Source of the DNA: an uncultured Clostridia bacterium
GTDB lineage: Bacteria > Bacillota > Clostridia > Oscillospirales > Ruminococcaceae
Direction of reading: 5' to 3'
NCBI GenBank assembly: GCA_947625915.1
Contig: CANQPX010000003.1
Span: 38,089-102,088, forward strand
Length of the DNA stretch: 64,000 bases
The notes under the pieces are model-generated. The model was not told the origin of the DNA. It searched no databases and saw only the letters and a program-made list of their open reading frames with translations. Position numbers and translations under genes: made by a program. Of this stretch, positions 31,002 through 39,685 are shown one piece after another. How positions within the stretch are numbered: position 1 is the stretch's first letter; each line of letters begins with the position of its first letter.

Positions 31002-33845
31002 TTATTCCTCGTCTTTCGGTGCGTCATTGTTTATCGGAATGTCTATGCTGTCGGATATCACGGTATCTTTTTCTTCCTCAACAGCGACCTCCTCGGCAGC
31101 CGCAGCAGCTTGGATCTCCGACTTCGCTTTTTTGCTCATGTGACCGTAAAAACCGATAACTACAAGAACAAGTACTCCGAATATCGACAAAACTATTCCA
31201 AGCGCCATTCCCTTCGGGAAGAACTTCATCTCGATAGTGTGCGTTCCCGCAGTTACAGGAACGCCTATCAGCGCGTCAACAAGTTCTACAGGCTCGGTCT
31301 TTACCCCGTCAACGTATATCTTCCAACCCGGCTCCCATGATATTGTGGTGAAAAGTATGCCGTCCTCTTTTGCGGTAACAGTACCCTTGATGTGATCTTC
31401 CTTGAAAGACTCTATCTCCAACGGTTCTTGACGGAGTTCGTCCACAGCGTCATGGAACATTTCCTCATCAAGATAGTAGATATAGTTGTCTTTGAAAAGT
31501 ACCTCGTTTTTCTTTTCGGTTATAGTTGTTATAAGGGATATCTCCTCTCCCGGCTCAAATCTTCCGAGAGTCTTGATATTCATTTTTCCTCCCTCGTAAT
31601 AGTAGTCAAGGAACTCACTGTTCAGCCAGAGGTTCACTTCCCTTTCATAGCTTGACGGGAAGTACATATACATCATATCGCTTGTAGGCGCGGTGAACTT
31701 GAATTCTATATGCGAATTCTCCCCTTCAACTCTGGGAACATACTTCGTGTGTGTGCCGTAAGTGGAGGGCTTTGCGTTTTCGGGAAGGATATCGTCTATA
31801 TCCACCTGCACGAAAAAGTCCTGTTTCTCGTCCGAAAGCAGTGCGGAAAGCAGTTTGTTCTGATTTTCAAAGGGGTTTTCCCATGTATCGAAGGTCACGT
31901 TTGCGATCGAATTATCCGCCATGAACGCTATCGGCAGCGCATAGGGATTTTCATAAACGTACATGATCTCCTTGCTGTCGCCGTTTGCAAGCACAAGGTC
32001 GTCATAATGCGAGGACTTTTCAACTTCCGCAGGTTCTGTGGAAACATTTCCCTCTGCATCGGTGACTTCCTTTTCGGCGTCGCCTTTTTCCATAACATAT
32101 TTTATGCCGAATATCGAGTCGGTAACATATGTTGCTCCTACATATTTGATATAATGTCCGCCGTATGAAAATCCGAGAGACCGCAGGAACTGTATCGGCG
32201 CGGAATTGAGCGTTGAGCTTGAATGTGATATGCCGAAAGAACCGAAAGCCATGGCGTCATTTACCGTACGGTGGAAGTCCTTTTCTATCCTGTAAACGCT
32301 GTCGTCCATGTCATAAATTTTCTGAACGGTATTTCTGCCAAGCGTGATATATCTGTTATACGAACTGTGTTTTGAATATGTTACGTCCCTGTCTATCTGG
32401 TACATATTGTAAGTCGTGGTAAAAGTGAGTTCCGCCATTACGAATACCGTTATGACTATAGGCACAGGCTTTATCTTATAATGCTTCTTATGCATATACA
32501 GGAGCAAAGCGTATATCGCCGACATCAAAACAGTGAACCATATGGTCGCAAGGATATTTGTCTTTTCTATGTCTTTTCCGTTGGCAGTTACGATGATATC
32601 CTGCTTGTCTATATAGAACACATATCCGATCAGCAGGAAGAACATAAATCCTATCTCTTTATAGGATATGCCCTTTATTTTCTCAAACGCCATCGCAGCC
32701 ATTACCAGCAGCAGGAAGCTGAACGTGAACGAGTATCTGTACGGCAGCCAGTTCGGCACTTGGAAGCCGTGCCATACAAGATCCACCGTACGCATATACA
32801 TTGAAAGAACTATCGTAAGCGCGATCAGTCCGTAGCCTATTTTCTTTTTGAGGGATATCCTGCTGTTGAAGAAAAACAGCGGGACGAGCATCACCGTAAG
32901 TACTCCGCAGTATACCACCGGCGAGCCTTCCGGACGGCAGGTATCATAAACGTTCGGGAGAAGATTTACAAAAAAGTCCGAAAAATCGAACTGCGTTTTC
33001 ATTTCAAAGCTCGGATCGGTAAAGCTGAATTTTCCAAGGCTAAGGCTGTAGTAAAGCGGGATAAGCAGCCATGCCGCGCATACGGCGGCTATAATTCCCC
33101 CGTTGGCAAATTTCGCCGCCGCAATTATAAGATCGGCGATCTTGAAGGGGCTTGTTTTATCGGATATGAAGAAATAGTATGCCAGAAAATAAAAGCAGCA
33201 GAATATCGCTATCATCCAACCGATATAGAAATTCGCCATGAACATCAGTGCCAGCGGTATTATGAACAGCAGCCAGCCTTCGTTGTCGATAAGATCTTCT
33301 ATTCCGAGGCAAATTATCGGCAGGTACACCAGACCGTCCAGCCACATCGGATCCATAAGCTGCACTATCATATATGACATAAGGCTGTACAATATGGAAA
33401 ATATCAGTGAAGTATACGAAGAAGTTTTCCGCGAATGTCTCAGATAGTAGCAGAACGTTACCGAAGCCGAACCGACTTTGAGCATCTGCATTATAAGTAT
33501 CGACTCGGTTATCATCGACCTCGGCAGGAGCATTACAATTATCGTGAACGGACTTGCGAGGTAATATGCGTACATTCCGATTATCTCACCGGAAAAATTC
33601 CTGCTCCAGCTGTTCACAAGACTTCCGTTGCCCCAGAAAGCGTCTCTGAGGTTCTCGAAATAATACACATACTGTCCGTTCAGGTCAAGCACGAGCGTAG
33701 ACTGATCTCCGATCGGGTACAGACCGAACATCAGGTACGACGCCAGAAGTATTATCATCGGTATAAAAAATGCAAAGATATAAAGTCTTTTATTGAACAA
33801 AAACGACCTGATGTCGCGGGGTTTAAGTGTTTTTACGTTTTTCAA
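31002..33845 (-). CDS. YfhO family membrane protein (GT-C-like, lipoteichoic acid glycosylation family)
   Basis: 947 residues. About 12 helices occupy residues 17 to about 465, with typical YfhO phrases QSTLVLDLNGQYVYYFENLRD, ILYSLMSYMIVQLMDPMWLDG and PNWLPYRYSFTFSFLLLVMA. A large extracellular beta-rich domain (about 470-885), one last helix (about 888-910) and an acidic Ala/Glu tail follow. YfhO of Bacillus is needed to glycosylate lipoteichoic acid. The start is a TTG at 33845 with AGGAGG seven bases upstream; there is no ATG nearby. Confidence 0.88.
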   Translation of the reverse strand: MKNVKTLKPRDIRSFLFNKRLYIFAFFIPMIILLASYLMFGLYPIGDQSTLVLDLNGQYVYYFENLRDAFWGNGSLVNSWSRNFSGEIIGMYAYYLASPFTIIVMLLPRSMITESILIMQMLKVGSASVTFCYYLRHSRKTSSYTSLIFSILYSLMSYMIVQLMDPMWLDGLVYLPIICLGIEDLIDNEGWLLFIIPLALMFMANFYIGWMIAIFCCFYFLAYYFFISDKTSPFKIADLIIAAAKFANGGIIAAVCAAWLLIPLYYSLSLGKFSFTDPSFEMKTQFDFSDFFVNLLPNVYDTCRPEGSPVVYCGVLTVMLVPLFFFNSRISLKKKIGYGLIALTIVLSMYMRTVDLVWHGFQVPNWLPYRYSFTFSFLLLVMAAMAFEKIKGISYKEIGFMFFLLIGYVFYIDKQDIIVTANGKDIEKTNILATIWFTVLMSAIYALLLYMHKKHYKIKPVPIVITVFVMAELTFTTTYNMYQIDRDVTYSKHSSYNRYITLGRNTVQKIYDMDDSVYRIEKDFHRTVNDAMAFGSFGISHSSSTLNSAPIQFLRSLGFSYGGHYIKYVGATYVTDSIFGIKYVMEKGDAEKEVTDAEGNVSTEPAEVEKSSHYDDLVLANGDSKEIMYVYENPYALPIAFMADNSIANVTFDTWENPFENQNKLLSALLSDEKQDFFVQVDIDDILPENAKPSTYGTHTKYVPRVEGENSHIEFKFTAPTSDMMYMYFPSSYEREVNLWLNSEFLDYYYEGGKMNIKTLGRFEPGEEISLITTITEKKNEVLFKDNYIYYLDEEMFHDAVDELRQEPLEIESFKEDHIKGTVTAKEDGILFTTISWEPGWKIYVDGVKTEPVELVDALIGVPVTAGTHTIEMKFFPKGMALGIVLSIFGVLVLVVIGFYGHMSKKAKSEIQAAAAAEEVAVEEEKDTVISDSIDIPINNDAPKDEE

Positions 33846-34019
33846 AAGTGTTCCTCCTATCGGGATATACAGTTATGACAGATCGTATCGGATATCATAT
33901 GTAATATTATTCCGACCCTGAAATAAACTCACAATTACTATTATAAAACTTTTTTCTTTCCTTTACAATAGTTTTTTTCATTTTTTTAAGAAAAAAAGCA
34001 AAAAAATATGAAAAAGCCC

Positions 34020-34048
34020 TTGTTAAATGAGTTTTTATATGTTATAAT
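34020..34048 (+). promoter_or_regulatory. Sigma-A promoter of the Nudix gene
   Basis: TTGTTA (34020-34025), a 17-base spacer and TATAAT (34043-34048). The rest of the gap from 33846 is AT-rich without recognisable structure. Confidence 0.75.
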
Positions 34049-34107
34049 ATAAAAAACAGAACATTTGTTGTGCGCGTTGAGCATAAAATAATATCGGAGG
34101 TATCATT

Positions 34108-34644
34108 ATGCACCTTTTTGAAAAAACCGTAGATTCCGAACAGATCTTCGACGGAAAGATAATCAAAGTCAAAAAAGATAAAGCCGAACTTGAAAACGGC
34201 GAAGTCGTGAATCGTGAACTTGTTGTCCACCCCGGCGGCGTTTGCATAGTCCCTTTGACCGATAACGGCGAGATACTTATGGTAAAACAGTTCAGATACC
34301 CTTTCCGGACAGTCCTTACAGAACTCCCCGCGGGTAAACTCGAATTCGGCGAGGATCACCGCGAAGCAGGTCTCAGAGAACTCAAAGAGGAAACAGGCGC
34401 AGAATGCGAAAAATTTGAATATCTCGGCGTGTGCTATCCGTCCGTTGCATATCTTACTGAAAAGATACATATGTATCTTGCGACAGGACTTTCTTTCGAC
34501 AAGCAGCACCTCGATGATGATGAATTCCTTGATGTTATCAAAATAAAGCTTGAAGACGCTGTCGAAATGGTCATGAACAACGAACTTCCCGACGCAAAAA
34601 CTCAATGCGCTATCCTCAAAGCTGCCCGTTTGCTCGGGAAATAA
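34108..34644 (+). CDS. nudF: Nudix hydrolase, ADP-ribose pyrophosphatase type
   Basis: 178 residues. Complete Nudix box starting at GKLEFGEDHREAGLRELKEE and ending TGAE (Gx5Ex7REUxEExGU satisfied, about residues 76-98). The N-terminal SEQIFDGKIIKVKKDKAEL and VVHPGGVCIVPL are typical of the ADP-ribose pyrophosphatase group, which splits ADP-ribose into AMP and ribose 5-phosphate. It stands alone with its own promoter and CGGAGG site. Confidence 0.88.
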   Translation: MHLFEKTVDSEQIFDGKIIKVKKDKAELENGEVVNRELVVHPGGVCIVPLTDNGEILMVKQFRYPFRTVLTELPAGKLEFGEDHREAGLRELKEETGAECEKFEYLGVCYPSVAYLTEKIHMYLATGLSFDKQHLDDDEFLDVIKIKLEDAVEMVMNNELPDAKTQCAILKAARLLGK

Positions 34645-34688
34645 TGAACGTTCCCTCAGCTTAAACGTAACTTTGAACAAAAAAAGAA

Positions 34689-34714
34689 AGCAGTTCCGAT
34701 ATACTTCGGAACTG
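34689..34714 (-). terminator. Terminator of spoVG
   Basis: GCAGTTCCGA (34689-34698) pairs with TCGGAACTGC (34705-34714). Read leftward it is followed by TTTCTTTTTTTG. It may also stop the Nudix transcript. Confidence 0.7.
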
Positions 34715-34768
34715 CCGGAAAATGATCTCACATTATCACTTCAGATACCGCTCTATACGGCTCTGACG

Positions 34769-35065
34769 TTAAAAGCCGGCTTCTTCAGCTTCTGTTTCAG
34801 CCTGCATCTGTTCGATATGGCGGTTATATGCCGCAAGGATCTCATCCTCAACAAGCTTTCTTGCTTCGGGAGAAATGGGGTGAACAATGTCTCTGAAAAC
34901 ACCGTTCTCGTCCTTTCTGCTGGGCATTGCCACAAATAATCTCTCATCGCCCTGAACGACCTTTATGTCATGCACTGCAAGCATATTGTCGATGGTGATA
35001 GAAATTACTGCGCGGAGCCTTCCCTCTGGGATAATTTTCCTGATCTTGATATCAGTGATGTTCAT
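34769..35065 (-). CDS. spoVG: SpoVG family RNA/DNA-binding regulator
   Basis: 98 residues. The family core is complete: MNITDIKIRKI, GRLRAVISITIDNMLAVHDIKV, ERLFVAMPSRK, FRDIVHPISPEARK. SpoVG is a small regulator of septation, sporulation and virulence genes in Firmicutes. Start at 35065 because AAGGAGG lies nine bases upstream; an in-frame extension to 35116 would include the ribosome binding site. The acidic tail (QAETEAEEAGF) is variable in the family. Confidence 0.94.
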   Translation of the reverse strand: MNITDIKIRKIIPEGRLRAVISITIDNMLAVHDIKVVQGDERLFVAMPSRKDENGVFRDIVHPISPEARKLVEDEILAAYNRHIEQMQAETEAEEAGF

Positions 35066-35249
35066 TGAAACGTCCTCCTTGATAATTGACATTTGTGATA
35101 TACGGTTTACAAACATATTATTGAATGTTTTATGGTAAATTATTCAGTATTAAAAATAAATTTTCACCAATACTATGTATATCACTGAATGATATTATAA
35201 CATAATATTCTTAACTAAGTCTTAATCAATGATATTCGAGGTGTGTATT

Positions 35250-36647
35250 TTGAATAAACAAATTTTGAACGGAAAGAAACATATCCACTTTATCGGTATA
35301 GGCGGCAGCGGTATGTACCCCCTTGCACAGATACTTCATTCACAGGGATATTTTCTTACCGGTTCAGACAACAACGAGACCGAGACACTAAAAGCCGTAC
35401 GGGATATGGGGATAGAGGTCTTTCTCGGTCAGAGAGCGGAAAATATTGGCGGCGCTGACCTTATTGTCCATACCGCCGCGATACTTCCCGATAACCCCGA
35501 ACTTATCGCCGCAAAAGCAAGCGGTGTTCCCGTTCTTGAACGTAGCGAACTCCTCGGAGTGATAACCGAACTCCACGATAACACCGTATGCGTCAGCGGA
35601 ACTCACGGAAAAACTACCGTAACTTCCATGATAACGCAGATACTCGTTATGCAGGGCTTGGATATAAGCTCCGTTATCGGCGGGAAACTTCCCCTTATCC
35701 ATGGGAGCGGCATCGCAGGAAAAAACGGTACAATGGTCTGCGAAGCCTGCGAATTCAAGGATCATTTCCTCAACCTCTCGGTGGGAACGGCTGTTATCCT
35801 TAATGTTGACGAAGATCATCTGGATTATTTCAAGAACCTTGAAAATATTATCGGCTCCTTCCGTAAATTTGCCGAAAGCGCTTCAAAATCCGTTATTTAC
35901 AACGGCGATGATGAAAATTCACGAATAGCCGTCGGCGGTATCTCAGGCAAAGAACTTATCACTTTCGGACGTTCCGCAGACAATGACTGGTACCCCGAAA
36001 ATATCCGCCGCACCGCCGCGCTGAAAACCGAATTTACCATAATGCATCACGGAAAACCTTTCTGTAACGCCGTACTCAACATTCCCGGCGAGCATAACAT
36101 CGTCAACGCTGTTGCCGCCGCGGCAGCTGCTTACGGCGCGGGGGCTTCTCCCGAATGGATCTCAAAAGGTCTGGAAGCTTTCCATGGCGCGGGAAGGCGT
36201 TTTGAAAAATACGGCGAAGCAGGCGGCATAACCGTTGTGGACGATTACGCACATCACCCCGCGGAGATATCCGTTACCCTAAAGACTGCAAAGTCCCTCG
36301 GTTTCAAAAGAGTATGGGCTGTTCACCAACCTTTTACTTTTTCAAGAACGGAACTGCTGCTTGACGATTTTGCAAAAGCACTTTCCGCCGCCGACATTAC
36401 CGTCCTTACCGCAATAATGGGCGGACGTGAGAAAAATACCTCGGGGATACGCTCAAAGGATCTTGCTGCAAAGATACCCGGCTGCATATCTTTTGAAGAG
36501 GAAGAACATGACGCAAATTTTGAGCTTGCAGCGCAATATGTCGTACAGAACGCCGAAAGCGGCGATCTTATAGTTACCCTCGGCTGCGGAGACGTTAACA
36601 AGTTATCACGAAGGATATTAAAACTTTTAGAGGAAAAATACAATTGA
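35250..36647 (+). CDS. murC: UDP-N-acetylmuramate-L-alanine ligase (MurC)
   Basis: Adds L-alanine to UDP-MurNAc, the first amino acid of the peptidoglycan stem. About 465 residues: N-terminal UDP-binding domain with IHFIGIGGSGMYPLAQ, ATP-binding P-loop VSGTHGKTTVTSM, VVDDYAHHPAEI and the C-terminal ligase domain. The start is probably TTG at 35250 (LNKQILNGKKH), seven bases behind GAGGTG; the ATG at 35229 has no ribosome binding site and contains that Shine-Dalgarno within its codons. lexA follows after 17 bases, an unusual coupling. Confidence 0.93.
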   Translation: MNKQILNGKKHIHFIGIGGSGMYPLAQILHSQGYFLTGSDNNETETLKAVRDMGIEVFLGQRAENIGGADLIVHTAAILPDNPELIAAKASGVPVLERSELLGVITELHDNTVCVSGTHGKTTVTSMITQILVMQGLDISSVIGGKLPLIHGSGIAGKNGTMVCEACEFKDHFLNLSVGTAVILNVDEDHLDYFKNLENIIGSFRKFAESASKSVIYNGDDENSRIAVGGISGKELITFGRSADNDWYPENIRRTAALKTEFTIMHHGKPFCNAVLNIPGEHNIVNAVAAAAAAYGAGASPEWISKGLEAFHGAGRRFEKYGEAGGITVVDDYAHHPAEISVTLKTAKSLGFKRVWAVHQPFTFSRTELLLDDFAKALSAADITVLTAIMGGREKNTSGIRSKDLAAKIPGCISFEEEEHDANFELAAQYVVQNAESGDLIVTLGCGDVNKLSRRILKLLEEKYN

Positions 36648-36664
36648 TCGAAAGGATGTTTTTT

Positions 36665-37243
36665 ATGAACGAAAAAGAAAAGCGAGTTTTCGAGTATGTA
36701 AAAGCAAGAATGGAAGAAGGATTTGCGCCGTCAATACGCGAAATATGCGCGGATCTCGGCATACGCTCGACTTCCACCGCGGCAAGATATGTAAACAACC
36801 TTGTTGCGGAAGGATATCTCGATAAAGCCGACGGCTGCAACCGCGCAATAAAGCTTTCCGGCAAAGGCGCGGTCAAGATACCCGTAGTCGGAACTATCAC
36901 CGCAGGTCAGCCTATCACCGCGATCGAAGATATTACGGACTATATGAACTTCCATATGAACAAAAACTACTCGGGCGAACTTTTTGCACTTAAAGTACGC
37001 GGCGAAAGCATGATAAACGCCGCTATCCTTGACGGGGATATAGTTGTTATCGAAAAAACTTCCGTTGCGCACAACGGCGAGATCGTTGCGGCAATGGTAA
37101 ACGACGGCGAAGCCACCGTAAAAACTTTCTACAAGGAAAACGGTCATTACCGCTTACAGCCCGAAAACGATACTATGGATCCGATCATTGTTGACAAATG
37201 CGAAATAATCGGAAAAGTTGTTTCCGTTATCAGATATATCTGA
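36665..37243 (+). CDS. lexA: LexA SOS repressor
   Basis: 192 residues. Winged-helix DNA-binding domain (about 1-65, SIREICADLGIRSTSTAARY) and S24 peptidase domain. The self-cleavage site is Ala-Gly in GTITAGQP. Catalytic Ser is in VRGESMINA and Lys in EATVKTFY. RecA filaments trigger self-cleavage, which opens SOS genes. Start at 36665 with GAAAGGATG upstream. No SOS box is visible directly before it, since it follows murC closely, so transcription may come from murC's promoter. Confidence 0.95.
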   Translation: MNEKEKRVFEYVKARMEEGFAPSIREICADLGIRSTSTAARYVNNLVAEGYLDKADGCNRAIKLSGKGAVKIPVVGTITAGQPITAIEDITDYMNFHMNKNYSGELFALKVRGESMINAAILDGDIVVIEKTSVAHNGEIVAAMVNDGEATVKTFYKENGHYRLQPENDTMDPIIVDKCEIIGKVVSVIRYI

Positions 37244-37260
37244 AAGGAGATACAAATTTA

Positions 37261-38313
37261 ATGTACGACAACGGTCAATACGGCGGCGTCCCTCCGCAGT
37301 CTCCGTCCCCGCCATACTATTTCCCGCCTGTAAATTACGTTTCTACGGAAGAAAAGAAAAATATACGGAAAAATTATAATTCTATCGGCATTACGCTGCT
37401 GATACTTTACATATTCATGGAGCTCGCCTGCATCATAGGTTATATAGCAACAGGCACATTGTTCAGCGATCCTGTTTACGATGAAAACGGAATGATGATC
37501 CTCGGCTTCTGGGATACTTTTATCGGCGGAAGTTTCCCCGCTATATCGGCAATTATAATATTTGCATTTTACTGCATAATAACAAAATATGATCCGAGAG
37601 AACTTTTTGATACGAGCCGTGTAAGACCCGGCGAAACGGTCAGATATATTTTTATCGTTCTGTGTTTCCAACAGGTATCGATGATATTATCAATGTTCAT
37701 AATGTCATTTCTGGACGCTCACGGGCTGGAAGTTACCGGAATGGACTATGTGCTTCACCACGACCCGCAGACATATGCGATAGATGTTTTTTCATCGATA
37801 ATACTTGCTCCGATAGGCGAGGAACTCATTTACCGAGGCATAGTTCTCAGACAAGCCGCAAAAGTGAGCGGACGTTTCGCAATATTTTTCTCGGCGGCGA
37901 TATTCGGACTTATGCATGGAAATATTTATCAGCTGATACTGGGATTTCTGCTCGGCATACCGATGGCAATGATAACGCTGAAAACAGGTTCGATAGTTCC
38001 TGCTATCATCTGCCATATGGTAAACAATACTATTGCTTCAATTCCTGCGATAGTGGAATATTTTGACGAACCGACTTCTTCGGTGGTAAGTATCGTTTTC
38101 ATACCTGTATTTTTCATTATCGGCATAATTATTCTGCTTACCTCGTTCCATAAAGGAGATATCAAGCTGCCGCCATACACGGAACGCCATAAAAAACGTA
38201 CTTTGCCTATTCTTATCACTTCATGGAGCATGATAGTTATTACTATACTATATTTACATGACATAATTTCAAGTATACAGCCTATAGCAGTTCCGAACGT
38301 TTCGGCGGTCTGA
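37261..38313 (+). CDS. CPBP (Abi/Rce1-like) family intramembrane metalloprotease
   Basis: 350 residues. A proline/tyrosine-rich cytoplasmic N-terminus (GGVPPQSPSPPYYFPP) precedes eight or so helices. The CPBP motifs are present: EELIYRGIVLR (Glu-Glu and Arg), FGLMHGN (His) and HMVNNTIAS (His/Asn). Family members process prenylated or other membrane peptides and often give bacteriocin self-immunity. AAAGGAG lies 11 bases upstream. A small gene follows after about 20 bases. Confidence 0.85.
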   Translation: MYDNGQYGGVPPQSPSPPYYFPPVNYVSTEEKKNIRKNYNSIGITLLILYIFMELACIIGYIATGTLFSDPVYDENGMMILGFWDTFIGGSFPAISAIIIFAFYCIITKYDPRELFDTSRVRPGETVRYIFIVLCFQQVSMILSMFIMSFLDAHGLEVTGMDYVLHHDPQTYAIDVFSSIILAPIGEELIYRGIVLRQAAKVSGRFAIFFSAAIFGLMHGNIYQLILGFLLGIPMAMITLKTGSIVPAIICHMVNNTIASIPAIVEYFDEPTSSVVSIVFIPVFFIIGIIILLTSFHKGDIKLPPYTERHKKRTLPILITSWSMIVITILYLHDIISSIQPIAVPNVSAV

Positions 38314-38334
38314 TAGTGAAAGGAATGATAATTT

Positions 38335-38502
38335 ATGAATGAAGATAAAAAATTGCCCGAAAGCGGCAATGATAACTATGCTGCGGCAAAAACAAACGGT
38401 GACAAGCATAACCTCATGCCCGATGAAACTTCATGGGCGGAAGAAGCAAAAGAAGATCTTGAGGAATTTATAGAGTCCCAAGGTATACACATAAGGCAAT
38501 AA
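38335..38502 (+). CDS. Small hydrophilic protein of 55 residues
   Basis: An ATG with GAAAGGAATG ten bases upstream opens a 55-codon frame, beginning MNEDKKLPESGNDNYAAAK and ending ESQGIHIRQ. It is acidic, with a Glu/Trp patch (DETSWAEEAKEDLEEFIE) that could form one amphipathic helix. It follows the CPBP gene by 21 bases and is closed by a terminator, so it is probably translated from the same transcript. No family recognised. Confidence 0.65.
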   Translation: MNEDKKLPESGNDNYAAAKTNGDKHNLMPDETSWAEEAKEDLEEFIESQGIHIRQ

Positions 38503-38506
38503 AAAC

Positions 38507-38534
38507 AAGTCCTTGAACCGAAGTTCAAGGACTT
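38507..38534. terminator. Bidirectional terminator between the small gene and the rRNA methyltransferase gene
   Basis: AAGTCCTTGAAC (38507-38518) pairs with GTTCAAGGACTT (38523-38534) around a CGAA loop; TTTTCC follows. Confidence 0.8.
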
Positions 38535-38539
38535 TTCCA

Positions 38540-39655
38540 TTACTTAAAATACATATAAAGCTGACACTTTATCATGCCGTTGTAAAGCTTTCTGCGCTTG
38601 TCGGCTGTCTTGCCGAAAAATTTCTCAAATTCTTCGTGCGGCGAAATTATATAACAGGGACTTTCACTGTTGGCTATGAACCGCCGCCCCATTATGGAAT
38701 AAAGCCTTTCCGCTTCTTTTATTTCAAGCATACGTTCACCGTAAGGCGGATTGCAGATCGTTATGGTGTCCTGTTCGTTGAAATAGTCCTTTACATCAGC
38801 CTGAGAGATCCTAACACGCTTCCGTATACCCGCTTTGCGGCAATTTTCTGTCGAAAGCGCAACGCTTTCCGGATCAATGTCATATCCGTATGCAAAAAAA
38901 TCCACGTCTTTTTTTATCGAATCAAGTGCTTTTTCTCTTTCCGCAGCCCATATTTCCTTAGGAATGTTTCCCCATTCTTCGGAAACAAATTTCCGTCTTA
39001 TCCCGGGAGCAATATTCATAGCTTTGTATGCGGCTTCTATCAGCAGCGTTCCGCTCCCGCAGAAAGGATCGCAGACTATGCTGTTTTCCTTGACTCTGGC
39101 AAGGTCGATCATGCCCGCCGCAAGAGTTTCCTTTATCGGTGCGGCGTTGGAATTCCTGCGGTAACCGCGCTTATGCAGACCGTCTCCGGAACTGTCCAGA
39201 TATATCGTCACATGATCTTTCATTATGCTGAAACGTATTTTGTACACTGCACCCGTTTCTTCAAAAGTGCTTATGCCGTACTTGCTTTTAAGCCGTTCCA
39301 CAACGGCTTTTTTTATTATCGACTGGCAATCGGGAACGCTGTGCAGCCCCGAATTGAGAGAATATCCTTTTACGGGGAACTTATCTGTTTTTCCTATATA
39401 ATTTTCCCACGGGATATCTTTTACTCCTTGAAAAAGCTCTTCAAATGTTGACGCGTCAAATTCCGCAAGCTGTATAAGGACTCTTTCCGCTGTGGAAAGC
39501 CATAGATTTGCTCTCACAAGCACCGAAAGATCTCCCGAAAACGATACTCTTCCGTCAGATACCGTTATACCCTGCCCGCCTATATGTGCTGCTTCAAATT
39601 TAAGCGTACTTTCCGTGCCGAAATGACACGGACAGGTAATTTTTATCTTTTCCAT
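38540..39655 (-). CDS. THUMP-domain 23S rRNA (guanine-N2)-methyltransferase, RlmL/YpsC type
   Basis: 371 residues. N-terminal ferredoxin-like and THUMP domain (about 1-155, starting ITCPCHFGTESTLKFE), then a class I SAM methyltransferase. DPFCGSGTLLIEAA is the SAM-binding motif and ICNPPYGERM the catalytic NPPY motif. It methylates a guanine N2 in 23S rRNA. The E. coli RlmL has a second methyltransferase half that is absent here, as usual in Firmicutes. Confidence 0.9.
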   Translation of the reverse strand: MEKIKITCPCHFGTESTLKFEAAHIGGQGITVSDGRVSFSGDLSVLVRANLWLSTAERVLIQLAEFDASTFEELFQGVKDIPWENYIGKTDKFPVKGYSLNSGLHSVPDCQSIIKKAVVERLKSKYGISTFEETGAVYKIRFSIMKDHVTIYLDSSGDGLHKRGYRRNSNAAPIKETLAAGMIDLARVKENSIVCDPFCGSGTLLIEAAYKAMNIAPGIRRKFVSEEWGNIPKEIWAAEREKALDSIKKDVDFFAYGYDIDPESVALSTENCRKAGIRKRVRISQADVKDYFNEQDTITICNPPYGERMLEIKEAERLYSIMGRRFIANSESPCYIISPHEEFEKFFGKTADKRRKLYNGMIKCQLYMYFK

Positions 39656-39685
39656 TCACTGTTCCCCCTTACTTTCATATCCTGA

